Assembly: GCF_900115265.1 (NCBI RefSeq)
Contig: NZ_FOVU01000004.1
Span: forward strand, 680,987 to 744,986
DNA: 64,000 bases
Direction of reading: 5' to 3'
Origin: Bradyrhizobium sp. Ghvi
Lineage (GTDB): Bacteria > Pseudomonadota > Alphaproteobacteria > Rhizobiales > Xanthobacteraceae
Shown: positions 18,062 through 26,422 of the stretch, in pieces
Layout of the letters: every line of letters starts with the position of its first letter
Position numbering within the stretch: position 1 is the stretch's first letter
Made by a program: the position numbers and the translations under genes
The notes under the pieces: model-generated
What the model was told of the DNA's origin: nothing
What the model saw: the letters and a program-made list of their open reading frames with translations, nothing else
Databases searched by the model: none

Positions 18062-18625
18062 TCAGGCTTTTCCGCCGATGCTCCTGACCAGCATCGCGAC
18101 CTGGACGGCGATCAGGCGCTTCATGTCCTTGCCGTTCCTGGCCGTTTCGCGCAATCCGCGCATGCCGAAGACGAGGCACCGTGCCAGCACGTCCGCTCCG
18201 TCCGCCGTGCCCGAGGACCGTACCTGATCGCGGATGAGATCGGCGACCAGCGACTGGAAATTCTCGTAAACGGTCCTGACGGCTGGAAATCGCAGATCGA
18301 ACAGATCCGCTGCATCGGGATGCGCCTCCGACAGGTCGAAGCCGTGAGATCCCCAGGATTTGCAGGCATGGAGCAGCTTGGCGTGGAGTCCATCGAGCCG
18401 CGCGATCGATGCGAGAATCTCGCGGTGCTTCTGTTCGTCCATGGCCCGGATCACCGCAGCGAACACGGCATCCTTGTCGGGGAAGAGCAGATAAAGCGCC
18501 GGCCGCGATATCCCGGCCTCGGCGGCGATATCGCCCATCGTCGTGCGGGCAAAGCCGTAGCGGCAGAAGACCTGCGTCGCGGCTGCGATCGCGATCTGCT
18601 CTTTGGACACAGGAGCTTGAGCCAT
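18062..18625 (-). CDS. TetR-family regulator
   Basis: A 187-aa repressor with a TetR helix-turn-helix at about residues 8-52 (AAATQVFCRYGFARTTMGDI, then GISRPALYLLFPDKD). The C-terminal ligand domain is all-helical. It is divergent from the SnoaL-like gene at 18719, and the 93-bp gap contains an inverted repeat (18653-18679), so it probably represses itself and that neighbour. ATG 18625 has GAGG upstream. The ligand is unknown. Confidence 0.88.
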   Translation of the reverse strand: MAQAPVSKEQIAIAAATQVFCRYGFARTTMGDIAAEAGISRPALYLLFPDKDAVFAAVIRAMDEQKHREILASIARLDGLHAKLLHACKSWGSHGFDLSEAHPDAADLFDLRFPAVRTVYENFQSLVADLIRDQVRSSGTADGADVLARCLVFGMRGLRETARNGKDMKRLIAVQVAMLVRSIGGKA

Positions 18626-18652
18626 GATCCTCACCCTCAATGCGCACCACGT

Positions 18653-18679
18653 ATTGACAAAAAGTCGATAATTGTCAAT
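18653..18679. promoter_or_regulatory. Candidate TetR operator
   Basis: ATTGACA (18653-18659) and TGTCAAT (18673-18679) are perfect 7-bp inverted arms 13 bp apart, between the divergent TetR gene and the SnoaL-like gene. A further partial copy (TGTCAT) follows directly. Confidence 0.6.
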
Positions 18680-18718
18680 TTGTCATAGCACGAAACGAAG
18701 CCGTGAAAGGTTTGCGAG

Positions 18719-19090
18719 ATGAACAACGACGCGCGATTGAAGACCTGGACCACCTACCAGGCGGCATGGGGACCCATCGACGAGGACGAGCGGCGCCGGT
18801 TGCTGGAGCAGAGCGTGGCTGCGGATTGCGTGTACACCGATCCGGGCTCGCAGGTGGCTGGACGGAAGGCCTTGATGGCCCGCATCGGGCAAACGCAGCT
18901 GAAGTTTCCGGGAGCCCATTTCAGGAACGACAGCTTCGTCGAACACCATGAACAGGGGCTTTTCCGCTGGACCATGTATGACGGCGCCGGCCGCGTCTTC
19001 GTCAAGGGCGAGAGTTTTGGCCGCTTTGGCGAAGATGGCCGCCTGGTTCAGGCGACCGGCTTCTTCGAAGTCCCCGCGGCGGCTTCCTGA
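18719..19090 (+). CDS. NTF2/SnoaL-like protein
   Basis: A 123-aa protein with the cone-shaped NTF2/SnoaL fold pattern: an N-terminal helix with TYQAAWGPIDEDERRRLLE, an early DCVYTDP strand, then the curved sheet ending FGEDGRLVQATGFFE. Such proteins act as small hydrolases, isomerases or binding proteins. Nothing in the sequence fixes the ligand. It is divergent from a TetR gene across a palindromic operator, which suggests it is induced by a small molecule. Confidence 0.82.
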   Translation: MNNDARLKTWTTYQAAWGPIDEDERRRLLEQSVAADCVYTDPGSQVAGRKALMARIGQTQLKFPGAHFRNDSFVEHHEQGLFRWTMYDGAGRVFVKGESFGRFGEDGRLVQATGFFEVPAAAS

Positions 19091-19120
19091 TAGCGCGCCG
19101 ATTGCGCGAGGGCGGCGGTC

Positions 19121-20083
19121 TCAGACCCCGCGCGCCAGCAACACCTTGAAATCGGCGCGCGCACGTTGCGCCTCGGCGCGGGCGACCTCGGAGGCCTCGC
19201 CCATGCCGAAATAGCCGTGAATCAGGCCGGCGCCCTCATGATGCTTGACGCGCACGCCGGCGGCCTCCAGCGCTTTCGCATAGGCCGCGCCTTCGTCGCG
19301 CAGCGGATCGAACCAGGCGGTGGTCACGATCGCGGGCGCGAGGCCTTTGAGCGATGCGGCCCGCAGCGGCGACACCCGCCAGTCTGAGGCATCTGCGGGA
19401 TCGGCGAAATAGTGTCCGCAAAACCACTCCATGGTGGCGCGCGTGAGGAAATAGCCGTCGGCATTTTCCGCGCGGGAGGGAAAGCGGGCGTTCTCGCGCG
19501 TGTCGGCATAGAGGCCGACGGCGTCGGTGACGGGATAGACCAGCAATTGCGCGGCGAGCTTGATGCCGGCATCGCGAGATGCGATCGCGGTCGTGGCCGC
19601 AAGATTGCCGCCGGCGCTGTCGCCGGCAACGCCGAGGCGTCTGGGATCGCCGCCAAATTCCGCGACGCGGTTGAAGATGTCACTTGCGGCGGCAAACGCG
19701 TCCTCGAAGGCGCCGGGAAAGCGTGTCTCCGGCGGCCGGCGGTAGTCGACGGATACGACGACGGCGCCGGTCTCAATCGCGAGATTGCGCGCCTGCCTGT
19801 CGTGGGTCTCGAGATCGCCTGCAACCCAGCCGCCGCCATGGAAGAACACCACGGTCGGTGCGGGATCGCTGCCGACGCGATAGACGCGGGCATCGAGCGG
19901 GCCGGCGCCGCCCTTCACCTTGATGTCAAGCACGGCATCGACCGGCGGTGGCGGCACGGCGGCGCGCGCGGCAGCCAATGCGCGCAAGGAATCGCGGGCG
20001 CTCTGTGGCGTCATCGTCGCGGGATCGCGCAGCGGCAGCAGCGGAATGATCTGGGCAACGACGGGATCGAGCGGCGCGGGCAT
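19121..20083 (-). CDS. Alpha/beta hydrolase, hormone-sensitive lipase-like
   Basis: A 320-aa esterase of the HSL family. The oxyanion motif HGGGW lies at 82-86, the nucleophile elbow GDSAGG at 154-159 (Ser156), the acid Asp259 in WFDPLRDEG and the His289 in LIHGYF. All catalytic residues are present. Likely acts on short acyl esters or acetylated compounds. ATG 20083 has TGAGGA upstream; the frame runs further without support. Divergent from the nitroreductase gene. Confidence 0.9.
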   Translation of the reverse strand: MPAPLDPVVAQIIPLLPLRDPATMTPQSARDSLRALAAARAAVPPPPVDAVLDIKVKGGAGPLDARVYRVGSDPAPTVVFFHGGGWVAGDLETHDRQARNLAIETGAVVVSVDYRRPPETRFPGAFEDAFAAASDIFNRVAEFGGDPRRLGVAGDSAGGNLAATTAIASRDAGIKLAAQLLVYPVTDAVGLYADTRENARFPSRAENADGYFLTRATMEWFCGHYFADPADASDWRVSPLRAASLKGLAPAIVTTAWFDPLRDEGAAYAKALEAAGVRVKHHEGAGLIHGYFGMGEASEVARAEAQRARADFKVLLARGV

Positions 20084-20207
20084 CGGCGGGTCCTCAGGGG
20101 TTCTTGGTCTTGGTTGGCCGTTAGCATAGATTTGGCGCGCCGCATCGGCAACCGGCCACGCACTACAATTGCCATGCCGGCGAATGAACGGGCAGGGAGG
20201 CCTCGAG

Positions 20208-20885
20208 GTGGAATTCGAAACGCTGGTCCAGTCGCGCCGCAGCGTGCGCGGTTTCAGGAACGAGAAGGTGCCGCGCGCGGTGATCGAGGCGATCATCGAG
20301 AGCGCCAAGCGTGCGCCGTCGTCGATGAACACACAGCCCTGGCATGTACACGTGCTGACCGGCGCGCCGCTTGAAGAGGTGCGCCGCCGCAACATGGAGG
20401 AGATGGCGGCCGGCGCCAAGGTCAAGCGCGACATCGTCAGCCATGGCGAGTACCAGGGCGTGCATCGCGCCCGTCAGGTCGACATCGCCAAGAAGCTGTT
20501 CGGCGCGATGGGGATCGCGCGCGACGACAAGCCGATGCGGCAGGACTGGGTGCTGCGCGGCTTTCGCCAATTCGACGCGCCGGTCTCGCTGGTGCTGACC
20601 TACGATCGCGTGCTCGATCCCGGTGCGGTCTGCCATTTCGACCTCGGCGCACTCTGCTACGGTCTCGTGCTCGCGGCCTGGGACCGCGGGCTCGGCTCTG
20701 TCATCAACGGCCAGGGGATCATGCGCAGCGACATCGTGCGCGAGGTCGCGGCGATTCCCGAGGACGAGGTCATCATGACTTGCGTCGCGATGGGCTATCC
20801 CGATGACAACTTTGCCGCGAACGCCGTTCGTTCGGATCGCGAAGGTAACGATGAGTTCGTGCGCTATCTCGGATTCGCCGAGTGA
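20208..20885 (+). CDS. Nitroreductase-family flavoprotein
   Basis: A 225-aa FMN-dependent NAD(P)H oxidoreductase. The N-terminal SRRSVRGF and APSSMNTQPWH segments are the FMN-binding motifs; a central Arg/Lys-rich lid and C-terminal AMGYPDDNFAAN complete the fold. It should reduce nitroaromatics, quinones or related acceptors. GTG 20208 is the start because GGGAGG lies 7 nt upstream; longer in-frame starts at 20169 and 20184 lack this. Confidence 0.88.
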   Translation: MEFETLVQSRRSVRGFRNEKVPRAVIEAIIESAKRAPSSMNTQPWHVHVLTGAPLEEVRRRNMEEMAAGAKVKRDIVSHGEYQGVHRARQVDIAKKLFGAMGIARDDKPMRQDWVLRGFRQFDAPVSLVLTYDRVLDPGAVCHFDLGALCYGLVLAAWDRGLGSVINGQGIMRSDIVREVAAIPEDEVIMTCVAMGYPDDNFAANAVRSDREGNDEFVRYLGFAE

Positions 20886-20978
20886 ATTGGAAGGACCGGA
20901 GGAGGGTATTCCCTCGCGAAATTTTTCGTGCGGACTCGTTAGGGCCTCTTGCAATCTTCATCATGCAGGAGGAACAAT

Positions 20979-21128
20979 ATGCTGACTAAAAGGTTTGTTG
21001 CTGGCGCGAGGGAATTGACATGCGGCGGCTGGCTAGCCTGGTTCGATGGTTCTTCGGCCCGCGGATGCGGCGCCCGCTCGATGATGATCCCACCCTTCCT
21101 TTTACCTCCGAAGAGTTCGGCAGACTGA
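20979..21128 (+). CDS. Short leader-like ORF overlapping the next gene
   Basis: A 49-codon frame beginning MLTKRFVAGAREL has a perfect AGGAGG 6 nt before its ATG. It overlaps the 67-aa ORF at 21020 in another frame for more than 100 bp. It could be a leader whose translation controls the downstream ORF, or the only translated frame. No product is recognised. Confidence 0.35.
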   Translation: MLTKRFVAGARELTCGGWLAWFDGSSARGCGARSMMIPPFLLPPKSSAD

Positions 21129-21223
21129 TCCGCAGCGGTAAGCGCGAGGACATGAAGCTGCTCGCCGACGGTCTGACTTGTCGCTCGATACCGCATCGCA
21201 TCAAATACCGGGCGACGCACTAG
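21020..21223 (+). CDS. Small hypothetical protein (67 aa)
   Basis: A 67-aa basic protein with an amphipathic start (RRLASLVRWFFGPRMRR) and a charged body (SGKREDMKLLADGLTC). GAGGGA precedes the ATG, and third codon positions are GC-rich like those of neighbours. It overlaps a second well-initiated frame at 20979. No family is recognised. Confidence 0.5.
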   Translation: MRRLASLVRWFFGPRMRRPLDDDPTLPFTSEEFGRLIRSGKREDMKLLADGLTCRSIPHRIKYRATH

Positions 21224-21500
21224 GCGCGAGCACTCAGCCATCGCGCGATTGGAGCGAGTTGGACGAAGGCGATCATCCGTCGTGACGCGAGCCGCTCACC
21301 TCGTCCCAGATTCATTATTGAAATGAGTGACGCGGACCAGCGCTTTTCACTTCTGGAATAGGCGCGGCCATGCGCATTGGACTCCCATGCACCGGCACCA
21401 TGCGAGGACGAATGAAGCTTCGCCCCTGGAGCGCGGTCGCCGGCGATAGCGCGACAAAGCGGTTGGGGCCGGGCTTCGGTTTCGTGCTAGTGTGCCGGCC

Positions 21501-22091
21501 ATGAGCAATCGCATCCTCGTTCTCTACGGTTCCTACCGCTCCGACCGCATGGGCATCCGCCTTGCGAATTTCGTCATCGATCGCCTGCGCAGTCGCGGCG
21601 AGGAGGTCGACTTCATCGATGCCAAGGCGATCGGCCTGCCGATGCTCGATCGCATGTACAAGGAATATCCCAGCGGGACCGCTCCGCCGGCGCTGGAGAA
21701 GCTGGCCGGCCAGATCCGCGGTGCCGACGGCTTTGTCTTCGTCACCGGCGAATATAATTGGGGCATTCAGCCCGGCCTGAAGAACCTTACCGACCACTTC
21801 CTGGAGGAGTGGTTCTGGCGGCCGGCCGCGATCGTGAGCTATTCCGCCGGCCGGCTGTCCGGCGCGCGCGCCTCGACCGCCTGGCACGGCACGCTGTCGG
21901 AAATGGGCATGGTCGTGATCTCGAGCACCATCGGCGTCGGGCCGATCGCGCAGACGCTGTCGGCCGAAGCCGAGCCGATCGGCGAGGGCGGCAAAGCGCT
22001 GGAACGTTCGTTTCCGCGCTTTGCCGACGATCTGACGTGGTGGATCGAGGCCGCGAAAGCGCAGCGGGCGCGCAAGGCGCCGCCTTACTGA
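21501..22091 (+). CDS. NADPH-dependent FMN reductase family protein
   Basis: A 196-aa flavodoxin-like reductase. It has the FMN phosphate loop near the N-terminus (LVLYGSYRSDR), a central VTGEYNWGIQPGLKNLTDH segment typical of the NADPH-dependent FMN reductase/chromate reductase family and a C-terminal Trp-containing helix. It probably reduces FMN, quinones or metals. ATG 21501 is used; a GTG nine bases upstream is possible. It is convergent with the chemotaxis receptor gene, 7 bp from its stop. Confidence 0.88.
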   Translation: MSNRILVLYGSYRSDRMGIRLANFVIDRLRSRGEEVDFIDAKAIGLPMLDRMYKEYPSGTAPPALEKLAGQIRGADGFVFVTGEYNWGIQPGLKNLTDHFLEEWFWRPAAIVSYSAGRLSGARASTAWHGTLSEMGMVVISSTIGVGPIAQTLSAEAEPIGEGGKALERSFPRFADDLTWWIEAAKAQRARKAPPY

Positions 22092-22098
22092 TAGCGGC

Positions 22099-24180
22099 CT
22101 AAGCCGCCCTGACTTCGCCGAGGAAGCGGTCGAACTGGCCGGCGAGGTCGCGCGACTGGGTCGAGAGCTGCTCGGCGGCGCCGAGCACCTCCCTCGCAGC
22201 TGCACCGGTGTCGTCGGCGGCGCGCTGCACGCCCGATATGTTGGTGTTGACCTCCTGGGTGCCGCGCGCGGCTTCCTGGACGTTGCGGGCGATCTCCTTG
22301 GTCGCCGCGCCCTGCTCTTCGATCGCGGCCGCAATCGCGGTGCCGATCTGGTCGATCTCGCCGATGACGTCGGCGACGTTGCGGATCGCGGCCACGGTCT
22401 CGTCGCTCGCGGTCTGGATTGCGGTGATCTGCTCGGAGATTTCCGTCGTGGCCTTGGCGGTCTGGCCGGCCAGCGATTTCACTTCGGCAGCAACCACGGC
22501 AAAGCCGCGGCCGGCATCGCCGGCACGGGCGGCCTCGATCGTCGCGTTGAGTGCGAGGAGATTGGTCTGCTCGGCAATGCTCTGGATCAGCGTGACGACG
22601 TCGCCGATCTTCTGGGCGCCCTCGGCCAGCGTACGCGCGGTGTCGCCGGTGCGGCGAGCGTTGTCGACGGCACGCGCCGCGATCTCGGTCGATTGCGCGA
22701 CCTGGCGGCCAATCTCGGCGATCGAGGAGGTCAGCTCTTCCGTGGCGCTGGCCACGGTCTGAACGTTGGTCGAGGTCTGCTCGGAGGCGGCCGCGACGAC
22801 TGCGGCCTGGCTGTTGGTCTGCGCCGCCGTCGAGGTCATCGACTGCGCCGTGCTCTCCATGGTGGCGGACGCCTGTGACAGCCCGCCGACAAGCTCGGTG
22901 ATCTTGGCTTCGAATGAACGAGTCAGCTCGTCGAGTGCCTGGGCACGTCGCATCTTGCCGTCGTTCTCGGCCTGCTTCTCGGCCGCGAGCCGGTCGGCCC
23001 GGATCATGTTGTCCTTGAAGACCTGAACGGCTGCGGCCATCGCGCCGATCTCGTCGGAGCGTTCGGCGCCGGGAATGTCCTCGGCAACGTCGCCCTCGGC
23101 GAGCCGCGACATCCGGGTCGTGAGGTTGACGATCGGGGCGCAGACGCGACGGCGGACCATCACGATGAGGCCGACGCTAGCGACCAGCACGGCGAGGAGG
23201 CCGACCAGTGCGATCGTGAAGCTGGTGCGCGCGGCGCCAGAGGCGCCGGCGAGGATCTGCTCGGCATTGTCGTAGAAGGCGTCGCGGACGTCGATGATGG
23301 TACCGAGGCCGCGCTGCGTGGCGGCATAATAGGTCTCCACGTCGTGTTCGTACTTGCCGCTGACGGCACCGTCCTTGACCATCTTGAGCTCGCGGCCGAA
23401 CTCCTCGACATAAATTGCGTTGAATTTCTCCAGCGCAGCGGCGACGTTCGCGGGCGTTGTCGGATTGCCGCGTAGTTCCTGCAGCGACATGACGAGCTGG
23501 TCATTGCGGCCCTGGGAGCGGCTGATGTCCGCCTTCTCCGCGTCGGTTGCCGGCTTTTTGCCCCCGACGAGATTCTTGTGCAGGCTGGAGTTGAAGCCGC
23601 CGACGTCGCGCAGTGTCATCGCGATGTTGGCATAACTCGCTTGGCGATAGGCATCGCCATTGAGAATCGCCATGCGACGAACCTGCTCGTTGAGCAGCGC
23701 GGTCACGCCGGCGTTGAGCACGGCGTTGTCGGCGACGATCTTCTTGGCCGCGTCCTTGCGCGCCTCTGCCGGCCCGGCCATCGCCTTGTCGATGGCCTCG
23801 CGCAGCGCCGTGAATTTCGAATTGATGCCATCGATGTTGCTGCCGATGTTCACGCCGTCGTCGAACGAGCCGGGCAGCTCCTTGCGCAGCGCATTCATCT
23901 TCTCGCGGGCGCCGTCGGTCTGCTGGCGCAGTTTGCCTTGCTCGGCGAGCTGAGCCGGATCGATCGTCGCCGGTCCGTAAAGGATGTTGGTGGAGAAGCC
24001 GCGCTCGGGGTTGAGATAGCGCGGAATGTCGCTGACGGCGCGAACGATCGCGAGCCGCCCCTGTGCCTCGGTGACACGCTCGATCGTCTGGTATTTCGTC
24101 ACGGCGACGTAGACCGCGAGGCCGCCGCCGACGGTCGAGAGCGAGACAATGGCGGTGGTCAGGAGCGTACCGATTTTCAT
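22099..24180 (-). CDS. Methyl-accepting chemotaxis protein
   Basis: A 693-aa receptor. The first membrane segment lies at about residues 7-28, a long helical periplasmic sensor domain covers about 30-310, and the second membrane segment (ALVGLLAVLVASVGLIVMV) is near 315-335. A HAMP domain follows, then a coiled-coil signalling domain with the invariant tip EQTNLLALNATIEAARAG. There is no C-terminal CheR-docking pentapeptide. The ligand is unknown. It stands alone, without che genes nearby. Confidence 0.93.
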   Translation of the reverse strand: MKIGTLLTTAIVSLSTVGGGLAVYVAVTKYQTIERVTEAQGRLAIVRAVSDIPRYLNPERGFSTNILYGPATIDPAQLAEQGKLRQQTDGAREKMNALRKELPGSFDDGVNIGSNIDGINSKFTALREAIDKAMAGPAEARKDAAKKIVADNAVLNAGVTALLNEQVRRMAILNGDAYRQASYANIAMTLRDVGGFNSSLHKNLVGGKKPATDAEKADISRSQGRNDQLVMSLQELRGNPTTPANVAAALEKFNAIYVEEFGRELKMVKDGAVSGKYEHDVETYYAATQRGLGTIIDVRDAFYDNAEQILAGASGAARTSFTIALVGLLAVLVASVGLIVMVRRRVCAPIVNLTTRMSRLAEGDVAEDIPGAERSDEIGAMAAAVQVFKDNMIRADRLAAEKQAENDGKMRRAQALDELTRSFEAKITELVGGLSQASATMESTAQSMTSTAAQTNSQAAVVAAASEQTSTNVQTVASATEELTSSIAEIGRQVAQSTEIAARAVDNARRTGDTARTLAEGAQKIGDVVTLIQSIAEQTNLLALNATIEAARAGDAGRGFAVVAAEVKSLAGQTAKATTEISEQITAIQTASDETVAAIRNVADVIGEIDQIGTAIAAAIEEQGAATKEIARNVQEAARGTQEVNTNISGVQRAADDTGAAAREVLGAAEQLSTQSRDLAGQFDRFLGEVRAA

Positions 24181-24237
24181 GATTTGTCCGGCATTGGCGC
24201 GGGGAGAAAGATATTCTCCAAAAATAGAGATGGCGTA

Positions 24238-24253
24238 TTAATCCCGGGTTTAC
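24238..24253 (-). promoter_or_regulatory. Near-consensus CtrA-type box upstream of the receptor gene
   Basis: TTAA, seven bases, then TTTAC lies 58-73 bp upstream of the chemotaxis receptor start. It differs from TTAA-N7-TTAAC by one base. Confidence 0.3.
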
Positions 24254-24276
24254 GCTCGCGGCCGCCGGTGTCGCGG

Positions 24277-24717
24277 TCACCTTGCCTCTTGATCGAGAGA
24301 AGCGAGAATCTCCAGCGTCGCGCCGTCGGGCTCGCCAGCGAAATACCGGGCGAGCGCCTCGCCGAAAATTGGCTCGTCGGACACCGTGTCGAACAGCGTC
24401 ATCGACGAGCGGAATTTGGCGTCGTCGGGCGCGTCCAGGGACGAACCATAAATGCGATCCTCGGCGGCAAGCACGAGGCCGGTGCATTCGATCAGGCGCG
24501 GGCCGAGAATCGGGTGGGCGAGATAGGCTTTGGCCTCTGCCCGCGAGCCGATGGCGTAGCGCTGGGACATGGCGCTGAAGCCGAGGCCGGCGACCTGCGG
24601 GAAGACGAACCACATCCAGTGAGTCTGCTTCCGCCCTCCGGCGAGCTCCCCCAAAACGGCGCGAAAAACCGGCTCCTGGGCCCTGACGAAGCGCTTTAGA
24701 TCGAAAGGATCGGTCAT
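24277..24717 (-). CDS. DUF1810 family protein
   Basis: A 146-aa cytoplasmic protein with the DUF1810 pattern: FDLKRFVRAQ at the start, the conserved HWMWFVFPQVAGLG segment (about 33-46) and RIYGSS in the second half, followed by FDTVSDEPIF. Length matches the family. Function is unknown. It stands between the receptor gene and the divergent DUF2778 gene. Confidence 0.88.
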   Translation of the reverse strand: MTDPFDLKRFVRAQEPVFRAVLGELAGGRKQTHWMWFVFPQVAGLGFSAMSQRYAIGSRAEAKAYLAHPILGPRLIECTGLVLAAEDRIYGSSLDAPDDAKFRSSMTLFDTVSDEPIFGEALARYFAGEPDGATLEILASLDQEAR

Positions 24718-24837
24718 GGGATACCTCAGGCGGGCTTTCCGGCCGCGATTATGCCTAACTTTTGGCTCCCAATGTGGTAGCTGGTATAGAGTCTCCGGGT
24801 GGGGGTTGGGTCCCCCGGGGGTCGATTTGGGGATCTG

Positions 24838-25869
24838 ATGGTTTCCGACCGCGCAAGCGCCGAGAGGCTATTGTCGCGCCGCCGTGTTGGGCGAGCCGAG
24901 ACAATACTGCTGTCTATGGCCGCCATCGCGCTGGCGCTGGGCGCCGCCGCATGGGTCGTGGACATCGGCGACTCGACCCCGCTGGTGTCGGCCGCACTGC
25001 CGCCGGCCAATGCTCCCTCGTTCGAAGACCGTTTCGCCTCGCTGTCGGGCAACCCGCCCGCCCGCGACCTTGGCTTGCGGACGATGGAGCGCTCCGCTTT
25101 GAATGCGGTGCAGCTCAAGCTTCGCGATGCCAAGGCGATGCTCGCCCAAAAACTCCAGGGCGACGACTGGCGCTCGATCCTGACCGAAGACGACAACAAC
25201 AAGCCCGCGGCCGAAGAGGCCAAGCCCACGCAGCGCGCCGATGCCGTCCCGATGCCGCGCTCGCGACCGGTCCAAGCGGATTTCTCCGCGCAGATCGCTT
25301 CCAGCCAGGCCTATGCTGACACCAATCCCAAGGTCGACAATCGCAACTTCTTCGAAAAGTTCACCGACAAGATCAGGTTGGCCTCGTTGACGCCCGGCGA
25401 CGGTCTGCTCGGCAGGGCCCCGGATCTCGCCGCGCTCGGTTACGATTCGAAGACGGCGGTTTATGACATCAAGGCCAAGGCGCTCTATTTGCCGAGCGGC
25501 GTCGCGATCGAGGCCCATTCGGGTATGGGCGCGCTGATGGACGATCCCGATCATGTCGACCAGCGTATGGTCGGCGCGACTCCGCCTGCGACCTACGACC
25601 TCAAGCCGCGCGAAAAGCTGTTCCACGGTGTTCGCGCGTTGCGCATGACGCCGACTGACGGCACCAGCGCGCTCGGCCGCGTCGGCCTGCTCACGCACAC
25701 CTATATGCTCGGACCGCGCGGCGATTCCAACGGCTGTGTCTCGATCAAGGACTATGATCGCTTCCTCAAGGCTTACGACAATGGCGAGTTCAACCGCCTG
25801 GTCGTGGTGCGAAGCCTGGGCGAAGCGGCGACTGCCTCGCAGCGCGTCAGTAACAGCACCAATTCCTGA
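24838..25869 (+). CDS. DUF2778 (Tlde1-like) protein, membrane-anchored
   Basis: A 343-aa protein with one N-terminal membrane segment (about 24-45), a Pro/Ala linker and a C-terminal DUF2778 domain. The domain has a His in LTHTYMLG and a GDSNGCVSI motif, resembling the His/Cys pair of L,D-transpeptidase-type enzymes. Related domains (Tlde1) cut or edit peptidoglycan; this one is probably a periplasmic cell-wall enzyme. ATG 24838 has GGGGAT upstream. The frame before it is unsupported. No type VI secretion genes are nearby. Confidence 0.82.
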   Translation: MVSDRASAERLLSRRRVGRAETILLSMAAIALALGAAAWVVDIGDSTPLVSAALPPANAPSFEDRFASLSGNPPARDLGLRTMERSALNAVQLKLRDAKAMLAQKLQGDDWRSILTEDDNNKPAAEEAKPTQRADAVPMPRSRPVQADFSAQIASSQAYADTNPKVDNRNFFEKFTDKIRLASLTPGDGLLGRAPDLAALGYDSKTAVYDIKAKALYLPSGVAIEAHSGMGALMDDPDHVDQRMVGATPPATYDLKPREKLFHGVRALRMTPTDGTSALGRVGLLTHTYMLGPRGDSNGCVSIKDYDRFLKAYDNGEFNRLVVVRSLGEAATASQRVSNSTNS

Positions 25870-25896
25870 TCTTCGATGTCTGACGTTTGCCTGCTG

Positions 25897-25914
25897 CGGC
25901 AGGGCTGCCGTTTT
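25897..25914 (+). terminator. Short hairpin with T tract after the DUF2778 gene
   Basis: CGGCA and TGCCG pair around GGGC and are followed by TTTT, 28 bp after the stop. The stem is short, so confidence is limited. Confidence 0.4.
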
Positions 25915-25949
25915 CCCTTCGTTAAGCCGTTGTCGTTCAGAAGCAGCCC

Positions 25950-26207
25950 ATGAGTGATCCAGCAAGCTCCGAGACCCCGCTGCGCACGACGTTCAAGATC
26001 AAGCTGAACGGTGACACGCTGGCGATCGCAACCGTCGGCCAGGCCTATCAATTCCTCACCAACTTCAAATCGGTCGAGTGGATGGAATTCCGCTCGCTGC
26101 ATGAGGACGCCGTGCACGCGCTGGAGGGCGCTGCCGGCAATGCCATGCTCGTGGTGCAGGCGACGAATGCCGTGCGGGCGCTGTTCGTGAGTGCGAAGCT
26201 GCTCTGA
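25950..26207 (+). CDS. DUF982 family protein
   Basis: An 85-aa protein typical of DUF982: TIATVGQAYQFL strand-helix start, FKSVEWMEFRSLHEDAVHALEG and an ending rich in Ala and Val. Small proteins of this family are abundant in Bradyrhizobium and have no known function. The start ATG is clear. It is followed by about 215 bp without a gene, which holds a perfect hairpin (ACGGTCC/GGACCGT, 26357-26374) in front of the TRAP gene. Confidence 0.85.
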   Translation: MSDPASSETPLRTTFKIKLNGDTLAIATVGQAYQFLTNFKSVEWMEFRSLHEDAVHALEGAAGNAMLVVQATNAVRALFVSAKLL

Positions 26208-26422
26208 AGCAGGCGTTCTCCTGCTACCGCTCGAACCGACGTCGTGGCGCGTTTCGGGCTGAGCCCACACTCCGTCACCGCAACCCCGCGGCTGACTGGT
26301 TTGGCAGCCCCGGCCCTCCTTTGTCATGGCTTGAACTGCATGGCGGGAACGGGCAAACGGTCCGCGAGGACCGTGGCTAGCGCCACTCGTTTCAAGCCCG
26401 ACACCAAGAAAGAGAGCCCATC

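Noticed and set aside
17691..18650. One 319-aa gene covering PsiF and the upstream region
   Set aside because: The PsiF signal peptide and GGGAGAG fix a much later start; the rest is out of frame with the TetR gene.
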